A stretch of DNA of 36,681 nt from Clostridiales bacterium (lineage in GTDB: Bacteria; Bacillota; Clostridia; Oscillospirales; CAG-272): positions 1-36,681 of the forward strand of contig JAEEKG010000011.1 in the NCBI GenBank assembly GCA_016282315.1. The letters are read 5' to 3'. Position 1 is the stretch's first letter. Each line of letters begins with the position of its first letter. The translations under genes and the position numbers were made by a program. The notes under the pieces are model-generated. The model ran no database searches. It saw nothing but the letters and a program-made list of their open reading frames with translations, and was not told the origin of the DNA. Below are positions 23,341 through 32,080 of this stretch, one piece after another.

Positions 23341-23419
23341 ATATTCGGGTTGTATTTTCAATCAACATTTATTAGTTTGCATTAATTTGAATTATTTTGA
23401 ATTTTTGCTTAAATATATA

Positions 23420-23448
23420 TTGCATTTTATATATATGCATGATATAAT
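23420..23448 (+). promoter_or_regulatory. Promoter of the potABCD operon
   Basis: TTGCAT (23420-23425), a 17-base spacer and a perfect TATAAT (23443-23448). The transcript would start near 23455, leaving a leader of about 138 bases before potA. Confidence 0.75.
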
Positions 23449-23454
23449 CACGCT

Positions 23455-23592
23455 TGTGAATTTACGAAGTAATTTCGTATGGGTCGGAAAATATAGTTAT
23501 TTTTTGATTTTTTGGGTTCACGGCATCACAAATGCACGGAAATTCCGTGCATTTTTTTGTATTTGATATTTTTTATTCAGGAGGCACAATAA
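23455..23592 (+). ncRNA. Structured leader RNA upstream of potA
   Basis: Between promoter and start codon the leader can form a small hairpin TACGAA (23463-23468) / TTCGTA (23474-23479). A distant pairing of TTGTGAA (23454-23460) with TTCACGG (23517-23523) would enclose it together with a T-rich loop. An intrinsic terminator follows directly. No second promoter fits between the terminator and potA, so the transporter genes need read-through. This layout is that of an attenuator or riboswitch, but it matches no class I can name, and a stand-alone small RNA is also possible. Confidence 0.4.
23531..23558 (+). terminator. Intrinsic terminator inside the potABCD leader
   Basis: AATGCACGGA (23531-23540) pairs perfectly with TCCGTGCATT (23544-23553) around a three-base loop. 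The T-run reaches 23558. It lies 35 bases before the potA TTG start, and AGGAGG comes after it. Confidence 0.8.
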
Positions 23593-24705
23593 TTGGATAC
23601 AAATAACACAATTATTGAACTAAAAGGGATTTCCAAATCATATAACGGAATGAAAGTTTTGGATAAGCTTAATCTTACAATTCACGACAAGGAATTTGTA
23701 ACACTTTTAGGACCTTCAGGATGTGGAAAAACCACAATTCTGAGAATAATAGGCGGCTTTGTTGAACAGGATGAAGGCGATGTGTTTTTCATGGGTAAAA
23801 ACATAAACGACCTCCCACCTCACAAAAGACAACTGAATACTGTATTCCAGAAATATGCTCTCTTCACACATTTAGATGTATATGAGAATGTGGCATTTGG
23901 TTTGAGACTTAAAAAGACTCCGGAAAAAGAAATAGCAAAAAAAGTCAAAGAGATGCTTGAACTTGTTAACTTAAAAGGTTATGAATCAAGACGCGTTGAT
24001 GTTTTGTCAGGCGGTCAGCAGCAAAGAGTTGCGATAGCAAGAGCACTTGCTAACAATCCTAAAGTGCTGCTTTTGGATGAGCCGCTGGGCGCTCTGGACT
24101 TAAAACTCAGAAAAGGAATGCAGGTAGAACTCAAAAAAATACAGCAATCTTTGGGAATTACATTCATTTATGTCACTCATGATCAGGAAGAAGCTCTTAC
24201 AATGAGCGATACTATAGTCGTAATGGAAAATGGTAAAATCCATCAGATGGGTACTCCAACGGATATCTATAACGAACCTATTGATGCATTTACTGCTGAC
24301 TTTATAGGCGAGAGCAACATCGTTCCCGGAATCATGCATAAAGACTATTTGGTTGAATTCTCCGGAAAATGCTATGAATGTTTGGACAAGGGATTTGAAC
24401 AAGACGAAGAAGTCGATGTAGTAATCAGACCTGAAGATATCAAACTTGTTGAGCCAAATGAAAAAATGATCACAGGCATAGTTGAAACAGTAGTGTTCAA
24501 AGGAATGCATTACGAGATGAGAATCAGATGCGGCGAAAAACTCTGGAAAGCTCAAGACACAATATTTGAGCCTGTCGGGAAAGAAGTCGGAATCCATTTG
24601 ACCCCAAATGATATTCACGTAATGAAAAAGAGCGATTTTGTTCCGAATAATTCTAAAGAAGTAGTTACACCAAACCCTGAAAATGAAGGGAGTAACGAAA
24701 ATTGA
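23593..24705 (+). CDS. potA: Spermidine/putrescine ABC transporter ATP-binding protein PotA
   Basis: PotA powers polyamine import at the inner face of the membrane. The 370-residue protein has Walker [10 protein letters not shown] (about 40-48), Q-loop VFQKYALF, signature LSGGQQQR, Walker [12 protein letters not shown] and the switch His in THDQEEA. A C-terminal TOBE-type regulatory domain (about 240-350) contains [11 protein letters not shown]. The long acidic tail after residue 350 is poorly conserved. The start is TTG, with AGGAGG eight bases upstream. Its stop overlaps the potB start (TTGA). The polyamine assignment rests on the complete potABCD order, together with a PotD-type binding protein. 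Confidence 0.92.
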   Translation: MDTNNTIIELKGISKSYNGMKVLDKLNLTIHDKEFVTLLGPSGCGKTTILRIIGGFVEQDEGDVFFMGKNINDLPPHKRQLNTVFQKYALFTHLDVYENVAFGLRLKKTPEKEIAKKVKEMLELVNLKGYESRRVDVLSGGQQQRVAIARALANNPKVLLLDEPLGALDLKLRKGMQVELKKIQQSLGITFIYVTHDQEEALTMSDTIVVMENGKIHQMGTPTDIYNEPIDAFTADFIGESNIVPGIMHKDYLVEFSGKCYECLDKGFEQDEEVDVVIRPEDIKLVEPNEKMITGIVETVVFKGMHYEMRIRCGEKLWKAQDTIFEPVGKEVGIHLTPNDIHVMKKSDFVPNNSKEVVTPNPENEGSNEN

Positions 24706-25523
24706 TTAACCTAAAAGCAAAATGGGCCGCAGGTCCTTACATTGTCTGGATGATATTGTTCACCATCATCCCGATGCTTATGATTCTATACTATGCATTT
24801 ACAGACAATAATGGTGCTTTTACATTTGAAAACATGGTCAGTGCCTGGGACTACGTTCCAACTTTGATCAGAAGTATATGGCTTGCCTTGATAGCAACAG
24901 TCATTTGCCTCATAATGGCATTCCCTTTTGCTTATTCAATTTCAAGAAAGCCTATGTCAAAACAAAAAATGTTTGTAATGCTGGTTATGCTCCCGATGTG
25001 GATGAACTTCCTGTTGAGAACTCACGCATTGGCTCAATTGTTTGAAGACAACGGAATTATAAACACTGTTCTGCAGTCAATCGGTATAGGAAGAATCCAG
25101 ATGATGGGTACTGAGTTTGCAGTAGTTGTCGGTATGGTATATAACTTCCTGCCGTTCATGATTCTTCCGTTATATTCAATCATGACAAAGATTGATCAGT
25201 CTCTTGTTGAGTCAGCTCACGATTTGGGCGCAAATAATATTCAGGTTTTGTTTAAAATCTTGATACCGCTCAGTGTTCCGGGTATTGTATCAGGAATCAC
25301 TATGGTATTTGTGCCTGCGGTAAGTACATTTGTCATAAGCAAATTCTTAGGCGGAACTGACTTCTATTTGATAGGCGACGCAATCGAAGCACAAATTTTG
25401 GGTAATTCTTATAACCTTCATACGGGTTCTGCTACTTCCCTGATTTTGATGGTTATAGTCATTATTACCATGCTTATCTTCTCTAGAATCGATACTGAAG
25501 AAGTGGAGGAGACACTTGCATGA
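24702..25523 (+). CDS. potB: Spermidine/putrescine ABC transporter permease PotB
   Basis: A 273-residue permease with about six membrane segments and the binding-protein-dependent transport signature [25 protein letters not shown] (the EAA loop that docks on PotA), near residues 168-192. The N-terminal region [22 protein letters not shown] and the conserved LLRTHA segment fit PotB/PotH-type subunits. The start is TTG, overlapping the potA stop by four bases, with GGGAG upstream. potC overlaps its own stop by four bases (ATGA). The chain of overlaps suggests matched production of the three inner-membrane parts. Confidence 0.9.
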   Translation: MINLKAKWAAGPYIVWMILFTIIPMLMILYYAFTDNNGAFTFENMVSAWDYVPTLIRSIWLALIATVICLIMAFPFAYSISRKPMSKQKMFVMLVMLPMWMNFLLRTHALAQLFEDNGIINTVLQSIGIGRIQMMGTEFAVVVGMVYNFLPFMILPLYSIMTKIDQSLVESAHDLGANNIQVLFKILIPLSVPGIVSGITMVFVPAVSTFVISKFLGGTDFYLIGDAIEAQILGNSYNLHTGSATSLILMVIVIITMLIFSRIDTEEVEETLA

Positions 25524-26338
25524 GTAAAAACACTAAGTTCTTCACCACTATATACAACATCTTCATAATGATGTTCTTCTATTCGCCTATTGCTCTTGTA
25601 ATGGTGTATTCGTTCAACAGCAGCAAAGGATTTGAATGGACCGGATTTACTACAAACTGGTATGTTGAGTTGTTCAATGATGAACTCATCATGTCTTCAC
25701 TTTTAAACACTTTATTGCTTGCCGCAATAGCTTCAGTATTCTCAACAATATTGGGAACACTTGCTGCTCTTGGTGTTTACTCATTAAAAAGCAAAAAGCT
25801 CAAAACAACCATAAAAACAGTTACAAACATCCCATTGTTAAGCCCTGAAATAGTTACAGGTGTATCGCTCATGTTGTTGTTCACAGCAGCAAGAATCTCA
25901 ACCGGTTGGGTTTCACTTATCATTGCACATATCTCATTCTGCGTACCTAGTGTATTCCTTTCAATACTGCCTAAACTCAGACAAATTAACAGAGATATGT
26001 ACTCAGCTGCCCTTGATTTGGGATGCAATACAAGGCAGGCTTTCACAAAGGTTATAATTCCGGAAATACTTCCGGGAATATTGACCGGATTCCTCATGGC
26101 TCTGACATATTCAATAGATGACTTTATAATAAGTTACTTTACAGCAGGAAATCTTCAAACATTGTCTATAACAATATATTCAATGACAAGAAGAAGAATT
26201 TCACCGAAGATTAACGCATTGTCAACTTTGATGTTCTTGCTTGTCTTCATAATTCTTCTCATTTCCAATGTATATGCAATTAGAAAAGAAAGAGCAAAAG
26301 AAATAAAAATATCTCAAAATTTAAAAAACAGTATATAG
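25520..26338 (+). CDS. potC: Spermidine/putrescine ABC transporter permease PotC
   Basis: The second permease, 272 residues, with about six membrane segments. The family-typical MMFFYSPIALVMVYSFN and FTTNWYVELFND occur near the N-terminus, and the EAA loop reads AALDLGCNTRQAFTKVIIPEILPGI (near 178-202). DDFIISYF, normally well conserved in PotC/PotI, is present. The ATG overlaps potB by four bases and has GGAGGAG nearby, the only ATG start among the four pot genes. The C-terminal tail is basic. It pairs with PotB to form the membrane channel. Confidence 0.9.
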   Translation: MSKNTKFFTTIYNIFIMMFFYSPIALVMVYSFNSSKGFEWTGFTTNWYVELFNDELIMSSLLNTLLLAAIASVFSTILGTLAALGVYSLKSKKLKTTIKTVTNIPLLSPEIVTGVSLMLLFTAARISTGWVSLIIAHISFCVPSVFLSILPKLRQINRDMYSAALDLGCNTRQAFTKVIIPEILPGILTGFLMALTYSIDDFIISYFTAGNLQTLSITIYSMTRRRISPKINALSTLMFLLVFIILLISNVYAIRKERAKEIKISQNLKNSI

Positions 26339-26354
26339 GAGGCTTTGAATAGAA

Positions 26355-27611
26355 TTGAAAAGAATTGTTTCTATAGCAATTGCTGCTTTGGTTTTGTTCA
26401 GTTGTGTTTTTTCATTTAACATCTTCGCAGCTGAAGTGGGGGAAGAATTTGATTTAAGTCAATTCGATCAGGACTATTATTCTAAATTAAAGGGCAAGAA
26501 TATTACACTTTATGTTTACAACTGGGGTGAATATATATCTGATGGTTCAGAAGATTCTCTCGATGTAATAAAAGTGTTCGAAGAATTGACAGGAATTAAA
26601 GTTGATTACACAACATTTGACTCAAATGAGAACATGTATTCAAAGATTAAATCTGAATCAGCTTATTATGACATAGTTATTCCTTCAGATTACATGATTT
26701 CAAGACTTATAAAAGAAGGAAAACTTGCCAAACTCAACTATGACAATATTCCTAATGCTCAATACATTGATGACAGATTCACAGGCGATAATTGTGAATA
26801 TGACCCAGACAATTTATACAGTGTTCCTTACACATGGGGCACACTAGGAATTATTTACAACACTAAATTCGTTGACGAAGAAGATGTTGGAAGTTGGGAT
26901 TTGCTCTGGAACGAGAAATATAAAGGCAAGATTTTGATGATAGATAACTCCAGAGATGCATTTGCAATCGCAGAAAAACTTTTGGGTTACTCTATGAACA
27001 CGGAAAATCCGGATGAGATAGCAGCATCGGCTAAAAAACTGGAAGAACAGAAACCTCTTCTTCAGGCATATGTTATGGACCAGGTGTTTAATAAGATGGA
27101 AGAAGAAAATGCATGGATTGCTCCATATTATGTTGGCGACTATCTCACAATGTATGAAAAAAATGAAAACCTTGAGTTCTGTTTCCCAGAAGAGGGAACG
27201 AATCTCTTCACTGATGCTTTGTGCGTTCTGGAAAGATCCAAGAACAAAGAAGCAGCTGAAATGTTCATCAACTTTATGTGCGAACCTGTAATATCTGCAG
27301 AGAACCTCTCTTTCATCGGTTATTCAACTCCTATGACTGCAGCAAGGGAACTGATGGATGAAGAAGTTGCAAATGATCCAAATGCATATCCTTCAGCAGA
27401 TATTCTCGCAAACACACAAACATATATAAAGCTTTCTGACGAAGCTAACCAATTACTCGATGACTACTGGATAAAGAATATACGTGTCAACTCTTTGAAC
27501 GTAACATTCTGGATTGTTGTAGCGGTAGTAGCTGTAGCTATTGTTGTTGTAGTATTTGTTGCAATTAACGCTAAAAAGAAAAAGATGGCTGCTAGAAACG
27601 AAGTAGAGTAA
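26355..27611 (+). CDS. potD: Polyamine-binding protein PotD with C-terminal membrane anchor
   Basis: This is the extracellular substrate-binding subunit, 418 residues. It has an N-terminal signal peptide (about 1-25; LFSC at residues 14-17 is a weak lipobox). The PotD/PotF pattern follows: ITLYVYNWGEYI, YDIVIPSDYMISRLIKEGKL, YSVPYTWGTLGIIYNT, and APYYVGDYLTMY for the ligand pocket. Unlike most family members, it ends with a long hydrophobic segment (about 383-404) and a KKKK-containing tail, so it appears anchored by its C-terminus instead of, or in addition to, lipidation. The start is TTG; AGGAGG lies about 12 bases upstream, longer than usual. It comes 16 bases after potC and ends the operon. 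Confidence 0.88.
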   Translation: MKRIVSIAIAALVLFSCVFSFNIFAAEVGEEFDLSQFDQDYYSKLKGKNITLYVYNWGEYISDGSEDSLDVIKVFEELTGIKVDYTTFDSNENMYSKIKSESAYYDIVIPSDYMISRLIKEGKLAKLNYDNIPNAQYIDDRFTGDNCEYDPDNLYSVPYTWGTLGIIYNTKFVDEEDVGSWDLLWNEKYKGKILMIDNSRDAFAIAEKLLGYSMNTENPDEIAASAKKLEEQKPLLQAYVMDQVFNKMEEENAWIAPYYVGDYLTMYEKNENLEFCFPEEGTNLFTDALCVLERSKNKEAAEMFINFMCEPVISAENLSFIGYSTPMTAARELMDEEVANDPNAYPSADILANTQTYIKLSDEANQLLDDYWIKNIRVNSLNVTFWIVVAVVAVAIVVVVFVAINAKKKKMAARNEVE

Positions 27612-27639
27612 TTATTTAACAGAACTAAATAATAAATCA

Positions 27640-27677
27640 GCCTCGCACATCGGTTAAGTTGTGCGAGGCATTTGTTT
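27640..27677. terminator. Terminator between convergent potD and transglutaminase genes
   Basis: GCCTCGCACA (27640-27649) pairs perfectly with TGTGCGAGGC (27660-27669) around a ten-base loop. ATTTGTTT follows on the plus strand. The minus-strand tail is only moderately U-rich. Confidence 0.8.
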
Positions 27678-27688
27678 GTCACTCAGTA

Positions 27689-30433
27689 TTATTTTTTCTT
27701 TTTGAAAATAGCTTTGAGTATGAGCACTATCACTCCCAATACTACAACTCCAGCACCGGCGGTTATTGCGATGTAAACCACATCTCCTGATTTTAATTTT
27801 TCAATATAATCATCAATAAATCCGCTGAATCCATCTTTTGTTGTAACTGTGTCTTTTGATGTTGTTACTTTTTCTGTTGATGTCTCATCTTCTTTTGTTG
27901 TGGTGATAACATCTGTCTCGTCGTTTGATTCTGTAATTACATCTGTTTCAGTTTCAACTTTACCTTCAGAAGTTGTTTGTTCTGTTTCATCATTTGTTGT
28001 AACAACTTCTGTTGTCTCAGTAGTATCTTTTTCAGAAGTTGCTGTCGTTTCAACTGGAACTGTCTCTACTGTGCCTATATATTCAGTTGTTTCTTCTGTA
28101 GTAGTCTCAATTGGAGTAGATTCAGTTGTTTCTTTTGTTGTTGTTTCTGTAGTAACTTCTTCGGTAGTAGTTTCTGTTGTAGATTCAACTGTTGTTACTT
28201 CTGTAGTAATTTCAGTGGTCGTTTCACTTGTTGTTACTTCAGTGGTCGTTTCACTTGTTGATTCAGTTGTTATCTCAGTAGTAGACTCAGAACTTGTTGT
28301 CTCAGTTGTACTCTCTTCTGTAGTCACATTTTGAATCATTGTTGCGGTAAATGTTGCAGTATATGATGCATTCTTTGATACTGTTTCAATATTCGGTGAC
28401 CAACCTTTGAATTTGTACTCATATTTAGAATCGTTCGGTCTTGTTGGAGTTGTTCCTGAATAAACCGGAGTAGATCCATATTCAAGAGTATCTACTTTTA
28501 AAACAGTTCCATCGAAGTTTTTCCATGTAATTGTATATTGGTTCTTTGTGGCAGAAAAGACTGCTTCATATGTAGCATTACCCGTGACAGATGAAATACT
28601 TGGCGTCCATCCGGTAAAAGTATATGTATATTCAGCTGTACTTGGTCTAGTTGGAGTAGCGCCTGTGTACACAGGAGTATCGCCATAATTCAGATTTGTA
28701 TCTGTCTTTAAAATGTTGCCGTTATAATTCTTCCATGTAACTGTAAATTTAACAGCCGATTGAGTAAATTGAGCTGTATACGAAACATCTCCTGTTACAG
28801 AAGAAATACTTGGAGACCATCCTGAGAACTGATAACTATATTGTGTATCAGATGGTTTAGTTGGGGTTGCTCCGGAGTAACTAGGTGTTTTTCCATATTC
28901 AACTTGTTCAGTTTTTATTGTCGAACCATCATAGTTCTTCCATGTTACTGTGTACTTATTTTTGGTTTGTGTGAATGTTGCCTTATATGTCACATCTCCT
29001 GTCACGCTTGAAACAGTCGGTGTCCAACCGGCAAATGTATATGAGTATTCTGCAGTACCTGCTTTTGTAGGTGTTGAACCATTATATGTAGGTGTTGAAC
29101 CGAATGCGACATTTTCATCCGTTTCTAGCACAGTATTGTCATCATTTACCCATTTAACAGTATACTTTGAACTGGGTAAAGGAATATCTGTTTTGTATAT
29201 TGATACGTGCAAAGGCTCTGCTGCCAAATCATAATTGAAATCAACAAGAGATACATATGTTCCATCAAACAGAACTGCATATATGTAAATCTGATCTGTA
29301 CTGAACACCAGAGTTGATTTGTCATTTAAATGGTCGTACAAATAAACTTGACGAGGTGTTGAATAGTAAATAACATCGCCCATTGAGATTACATCGCCAA
29401 AGTAATCCACATAATACTTGGGATTTGCCACAGCTGAAGAAGGCCATTTTTGATTTGAAATAGTAAACTTTGTTTCATATGTGTTATTGTTCAAATTGTA
29501 TTTGTTGAAGTTTCCTGCCAAATCAAATCCATATGCTGTGTTATTCTCAAACATAGCAAATCCGGATCCAAACCCATTTACCCAAAAATAATTGTTATAT
29601 TTTGTATCTGTGCACGCATATTTTTGAATAGCATCTGATACAGGAGGCAGATTAAAATAATCACCATGTATTTTGTAGCTGGTGGTATCATTTGTAAGCA
29701 AAATATATCCTTTTGCGTTTGGGTGATCATTCCAGGTAACATCTATGTGATACCATTGTCCATTTATTTTGACAATATTCCAAACATGAAATATTTGTTT
29801 TGATGAAGAAAAACTACATTCTATGCCAAGCTTATCCATAACTGCTTTAAAAAGTTTTGTATATCCTTGACAAGTTCCTGACTTGTAGTGAATCATTGAA
29901 AACAAATCGTTGCTTTCGTTTTCAGTGTTTACATATTTATGGTCATACTCATATACATCACAAATGTAGTCATTTACCCATAATACTTTTTGCAAATCAC
30001 TCCAATTTGAATCAATTCTAAGGCAAATATTATCTATCTCACTTTCTATTTCAGCAAGCATTGTTGCGTAGTCTGAGAAATTATACCTTTGATTCAATCC
30101 TATTGAATACAAAGTGGTTCCAATCGAAGATTTACTATATCCTGTTGTATACATGAATGAGTATTTGGGATTATCATATAAGAAAGACGAAAACAAATTG
30201 TCACCATCACTTAAAGAGCAGTTCAAATCATATAAAGATACAGTTGTCTGTCCGTTCTCAAGTGCTGTTTTAAACCTTTCCATTGCCTGTGATTCAACTT
30301 CTCTAGAAACCGACATTGTATAAGTGGAGTTATATGGATCCGTTGAATCTAATGCGGTTATCGTAAATATTGTTGCAATTATCAGCAACAACGCAATAAC
30401 AATTACAGATAACAGCTTAATTGTTTTTTTCAT
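27689..30433 (-). CDS. Cell-surface transglutaminase-like protein with InlB-type repeats and Thr-rich stalk
   Basis: A 914-residue exported, membrane-anchored protein. In order it has a signal or anchor segment (about 5-28); a transglutaminase-like domain with triad C188 (KSGTCQGYT), H216 (FHVWNIV) and D231 (YHIDVTWND); a beta-rich middle region (about 280-415); four repeats of about 70 residues (424-698) of the InlB B-repeat/Flg_new type, each reading YTVTWKNYDG ... GATPTKPS ... YTFTGWTPSISSVTGD; a Thr/Glu/Ser stalk (about 702-865); and a C-terminal membrane span (about 887-909) ending KKKK. No LPXTG motif is present, so anchoring is by the span. Such enzymes may crosslink or cleave surface proteins; the substrate is unknown. 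GGAGGTGA five bases before the ATG is a strong ribosome binding site. It is the last gene of the glycosylase operon. Confidence 0.85.
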   Translation of the reverse strand: MKKTIKLLSVIVIALLLIIATIFTITALDSTDPYNSTYTMSVSREVESQAMERFKTALENGQTTVSLYDLNCSLSDGDNLFSSFLYDNPKYSFMYTTGYSKSSIGTTLYSIGLNQRYNFSDYATMLAEIESEIDNICLRIDSNWSDLQKVLWVNDYICDVYEYDHKYVNTENESNDLFSMIHYKSGTCQGYTKLFKAVMDKLGIECSFSSSKQIFHVWNIVKINGQWYHIDVTWNDHPNAKGYILLTNDTTSYKIHGDYFNLPPVSDAIQKYACTDTKYNNYFWVNGFGSGFAMFENNTAYGFDLAGNFNKYNLNNNTYETKFTISNQKWPSSAVANPKYYVDYFGDVISMGDVIYYSTPRQVYLYDHLNDKSTLVFSTDQIYIYAVLFDGTYVSLVDFNYDLAAEPLHVSIYKTDIPLPSSKYTVKWVNDDNTVLETDENVAFGSTPTYNGSTPTKAGTAEYSYTFAGWTPTVSSVTGDVTYKATFTQTKNKYTVTWKNYDGSTIKTEQVEYGKTPSYSGATPTKPSDTQYSYQFSGWSPSISSVTGDVSYTAQFTQSAVKFTVTWKNYNGNILKTDTNLNYGDTPVYTGATPTRPSTAEYTYTFTGWTPSISSVTGNATYEAVFSATKNQYTITWKNFDGTVLKVDTLEYGSTPVYSGTTPTRPNDSKYEYKFKGWSPNIETVSKNASYTATFTATMIQNVTTEESTTETTSSESTTEITTESTSETTTEVTTSETTTEITTEVTTVESTTETTTEEVTTETTTKETTESTPIETTTEETTEYIGTVETVPVETTATSEKDTTETTEVVTTNDETEQTTSEGKVETETDVITESNDETDVITTTKEDETSTEKVTTSKDTVTTKDGFSGFIDDYIEKLKSGDVVYIAITAGAGVVVLGVIVLILKAIFKKKK
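28340..29164 (-). repeat. Four tandem InlB-type repeat units within the transglutaminase gene
   Basis: Four units of roughly 210 bases encode residues 424-490, 494-559, 563-629 and 633-698. The protein repeats are similar but not identical, and the second and third are closest. Copy-number change by recombination is possible in principle. Confidence 0.8.
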
Positions 30434-30447
30434 TTTTTCACCTCCAC

Positions 30448-31083
30448 CTATTTATTTAAATACAATTTGTCACAATCAATGACATTGTATGCATCAAGAC
30501 TTCCTTCATGAGTTTCGATGCGCTTTTCACATCCGCATGTTTTGCATCTGATAACTATATTGTCTGAATATCTGTCTACTACAAATCTTCTGTCTTCTTT
30601 TTTGCAATTGCAAATAATCTTGCCTTCTAAAGCTAATTCTTTTAGAGCTAAAACCACTCCATCAGCAAGAACAGAATCTCCGTTCTCGGGATAATCGTTA
30701 TCTGAATAGTCCTGTTCATTTCCTGCTTGAGCCCATTCATCAATATACTCTTCAGATTCTTCAACAGCCTTGTATACTTCCCCGGGACTCCCTATGAAAA
30801 GAATATCAAAGCCAGTTACATCACAAGACATTACAAGACTTTCATTTTTAAAAATTGTTGACTGATTTACGTTATATTGATGGTTCATTCCACAAAAACG
30901 GCATTTTAGCGTAAATCTCAATTTATTGTCACCTGTGTTAACTATGTCTAGCTTATTACCGCAGTCGCATTTTATTACTTTTTTCTCACCCGGTATAAAG
31001 AATACACCCTTAACACTTTTTACTATAGAACCGCAATTGGCACATCTGAATGCAACCATGCTCTGTTTATTATATAAAATCAA
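30448..31083 (-). CDS. Uncharacterised multi-CxxC zinc-ribbon-like protein
   Basis: I do not recognise the family. The 211-residue soluble protein has four Cys groups: CANC (14-17), CDC around 39-41, CRFC (61-64), and a C-terminal pair of CNC (about 158) with CKTCGC (about 180). These could form two or more zinc ribbons. An acidic linker (about 105-135) separates the N- and C-terminal halves. The start is TTG at 31083, because AGGAGG lies six bases upstream and its first bases overlap the glycosylase stop (TTGA); an ATG eight codons later has no ribosome binding site. It lies between the glycosylase and transglutaminase genes, with 14 bases to the latter. Zinc binding is inferred. Confidence 0.7.
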   Translation of the reverse strand: MILYNKQSMVAFRCANCGSIVKSVKGVFFIPGEKKVIKCDCGNKLDIVNTGDNKLRFTLKCRFCGMNHQYNVNQSTIFKNESLVMSCDVTGFDILFIGSPGEVYKAVEESEEYIDEWAQAGNEQDYSDNDYPENGDSVLADGVVLALKELALEGKIICNCKKEDRRFVVDRYSDNIVIRCKTCGCEKRIETHEGSLDAYNVIDCDKLYLNK

Positions 31084-31922
31084 ACATTGCCTCCTGACTT
31101 GTATCTCTCATAGTAAAACAAGTACTGCTGAGCTATACCACCATAGTTTCCAATATTCTTAAGATCAATTCCGCTTGAATAGTATTTTTCAAGCACTCTT
31201 TTAATCCAAACATCAATTGGAAAGCTCTCTGTTCTGTGAAAACCAAACAGAAGAACACAGGAAGCTACTTTAGGTCCGACTCCTTTAATCGTCATGAGGT
31301 CTTCCATTGCTTTTTCTGTTTCTTCTTTGCTTATTCTGTCTAAATCTATTTTACCACTGTTCACTTTTTCAGCACAATCATATATGTACTTATCCCTGAA
31401 ACCTGTTCCACAGGCAAATATATTTTCTTCTCCTGCTTTTACAAGTGATTCTGCAGTGGGAAAAGCGTAATATGTATTTCCGTCCTGAACGAATGGTTCA
31501 CCAAACTTTTCGCACATTCTGCATATAATCTTTTTGATTCTTCCGATGTTATTGTTTTGAGACACGATGAAAGAAACAAGCGTTTCCCATTTGTCCTGCC
31601 TAAGAATTCTTATTCCGTCCGCAACTTTTTCAGCTGAATAAATAGTGTCGTTGTATACTCCGAAATGAGATTCAATGTCTTTATTGATTTCGCCATAATC
31701 TTCATCAAGACCAAGATATGGAATAAGTTGTTCTTTGACTTCTTCATCATTCATTCCGGTAATTATTAACTTGCCATCACATTTTTTTATTGTGATGTAT
31801 CTCTTATTAACGACGCCACAAACGGTGCCATCTGAAAGAATATCAAACCTGAAACATTGTCCGCAATCAAATGTTTTTTGAGGATCAAAATGCTCCGGAC
31901 AATCAATAATTACGCTGTTCAA
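31080..31922 (-). CDS. ogg: 8-oxoguanine DNA glycosylase (OGG1-type)
   Basis: A base-excision repair enzyme of the HhH-GPD superfamily that removes 8-oxoguanine and cuts the strand by beta-elimination. The 280-residue protein has the N-terminal OGG domain pattern FDCGQCFRFD (human OGG1 has SGQSFRW), VSFIVSQNNNIGRIKKI in the helical core, and the helix-hairpin-helix IKGVGPKVASCVLLFG containing the catalytic K218, followed by the catalytic D237 in FPIDVWIKRVL. This is the OGG1 class that contains both Lys and Asp, not MutM. The start is TTG at 31922 with GGAGATGG upstream; no ATG is better placed. It is the first gene of a three-gene operon driven by the promoter at 31953-31981. Confidence 0.9.
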   Translation of the reverse strand: MNSVIIDCPEHFDPQKTFDCGQCFRFDILSDGTVCGVVNKRYITIKKCDGKLIITGMNDEEVKEQLIPYLGLDEDYGEINKDIESHFGVYNDTIYSAEKVADGIRILRQDKWETLVSFIVSQNNNIGRIKKIICRMCEKFGEPFVQDGNTYYAFPTAESLVKAGEENIFACGTGFRDKYIYDCAEKVNSGKIDLDRISKEETEKAMEDLMTIKGVGPKVASCVLLFGFHRTESFPIDVWIKRVLEKYYSSGIDLKNIGNYGGIAQQYLFYYERYKSGGNV

Positions 31923-31952
31923 AATCCATCTCCAAATCTGTTTTTCGGTTAA

Positions 31953-31981
31953 AGTTTATCATTGAAACACCAATATGTCAA
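31953..31981 (-). promoter_or_regulatory. Promoter of the glycosylase operon
   Basis: Minus strand: a perfect TTGACA (31981-31976), a 17-base spacer and TAAACT (31958-31953), about 30 bases before the TTG start. Confidence 0.6.
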
Positions 31982-32017
31982 ATATTAATAATAATTATCA
32001 CACGTATATTAATATGT

Positions 32018-32046
32018 TTGTATTGTTGCTGATGGGGTGGTATAAT
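32018..32046 (+). promoter_or_regulatory. Promoter of the EEP-pfkA operon
   Basis: TTGTAT (32018-32023), a 17-base spacer and a perfect TATAAT (32041-32046), about 35 bases before the ATG. GGAGG is the ribosome binding site. Confidence 0.7.
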
Positions 32047-32080
32047 AACTCGTGTATTTTAGAGCGTTTGGAGGATTTTT

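Noticed and set aside
23455..23592. Known riboswitch class
   Set aside because: I compared the leader mentally with purine, preQ1, fluoride, ZTP and guanidine classes and found no conserved core; only the terminator and local hairpins can be supported.
24100..24618. 172-residue open frame opposite potA
   Set aside because: Antisense shadow of the potA C-terminal domain; no start signals or recognisable protein features.
27849..28334. 161-residue Val/Ser-rich open frame on the plus strand
   Set aside because: It is the antisense reading of the transglutaminase Thr-rich stalk; ACT/ACA codons read backwards give Ser and Val without stops. It has no ribosome binding site or domain.
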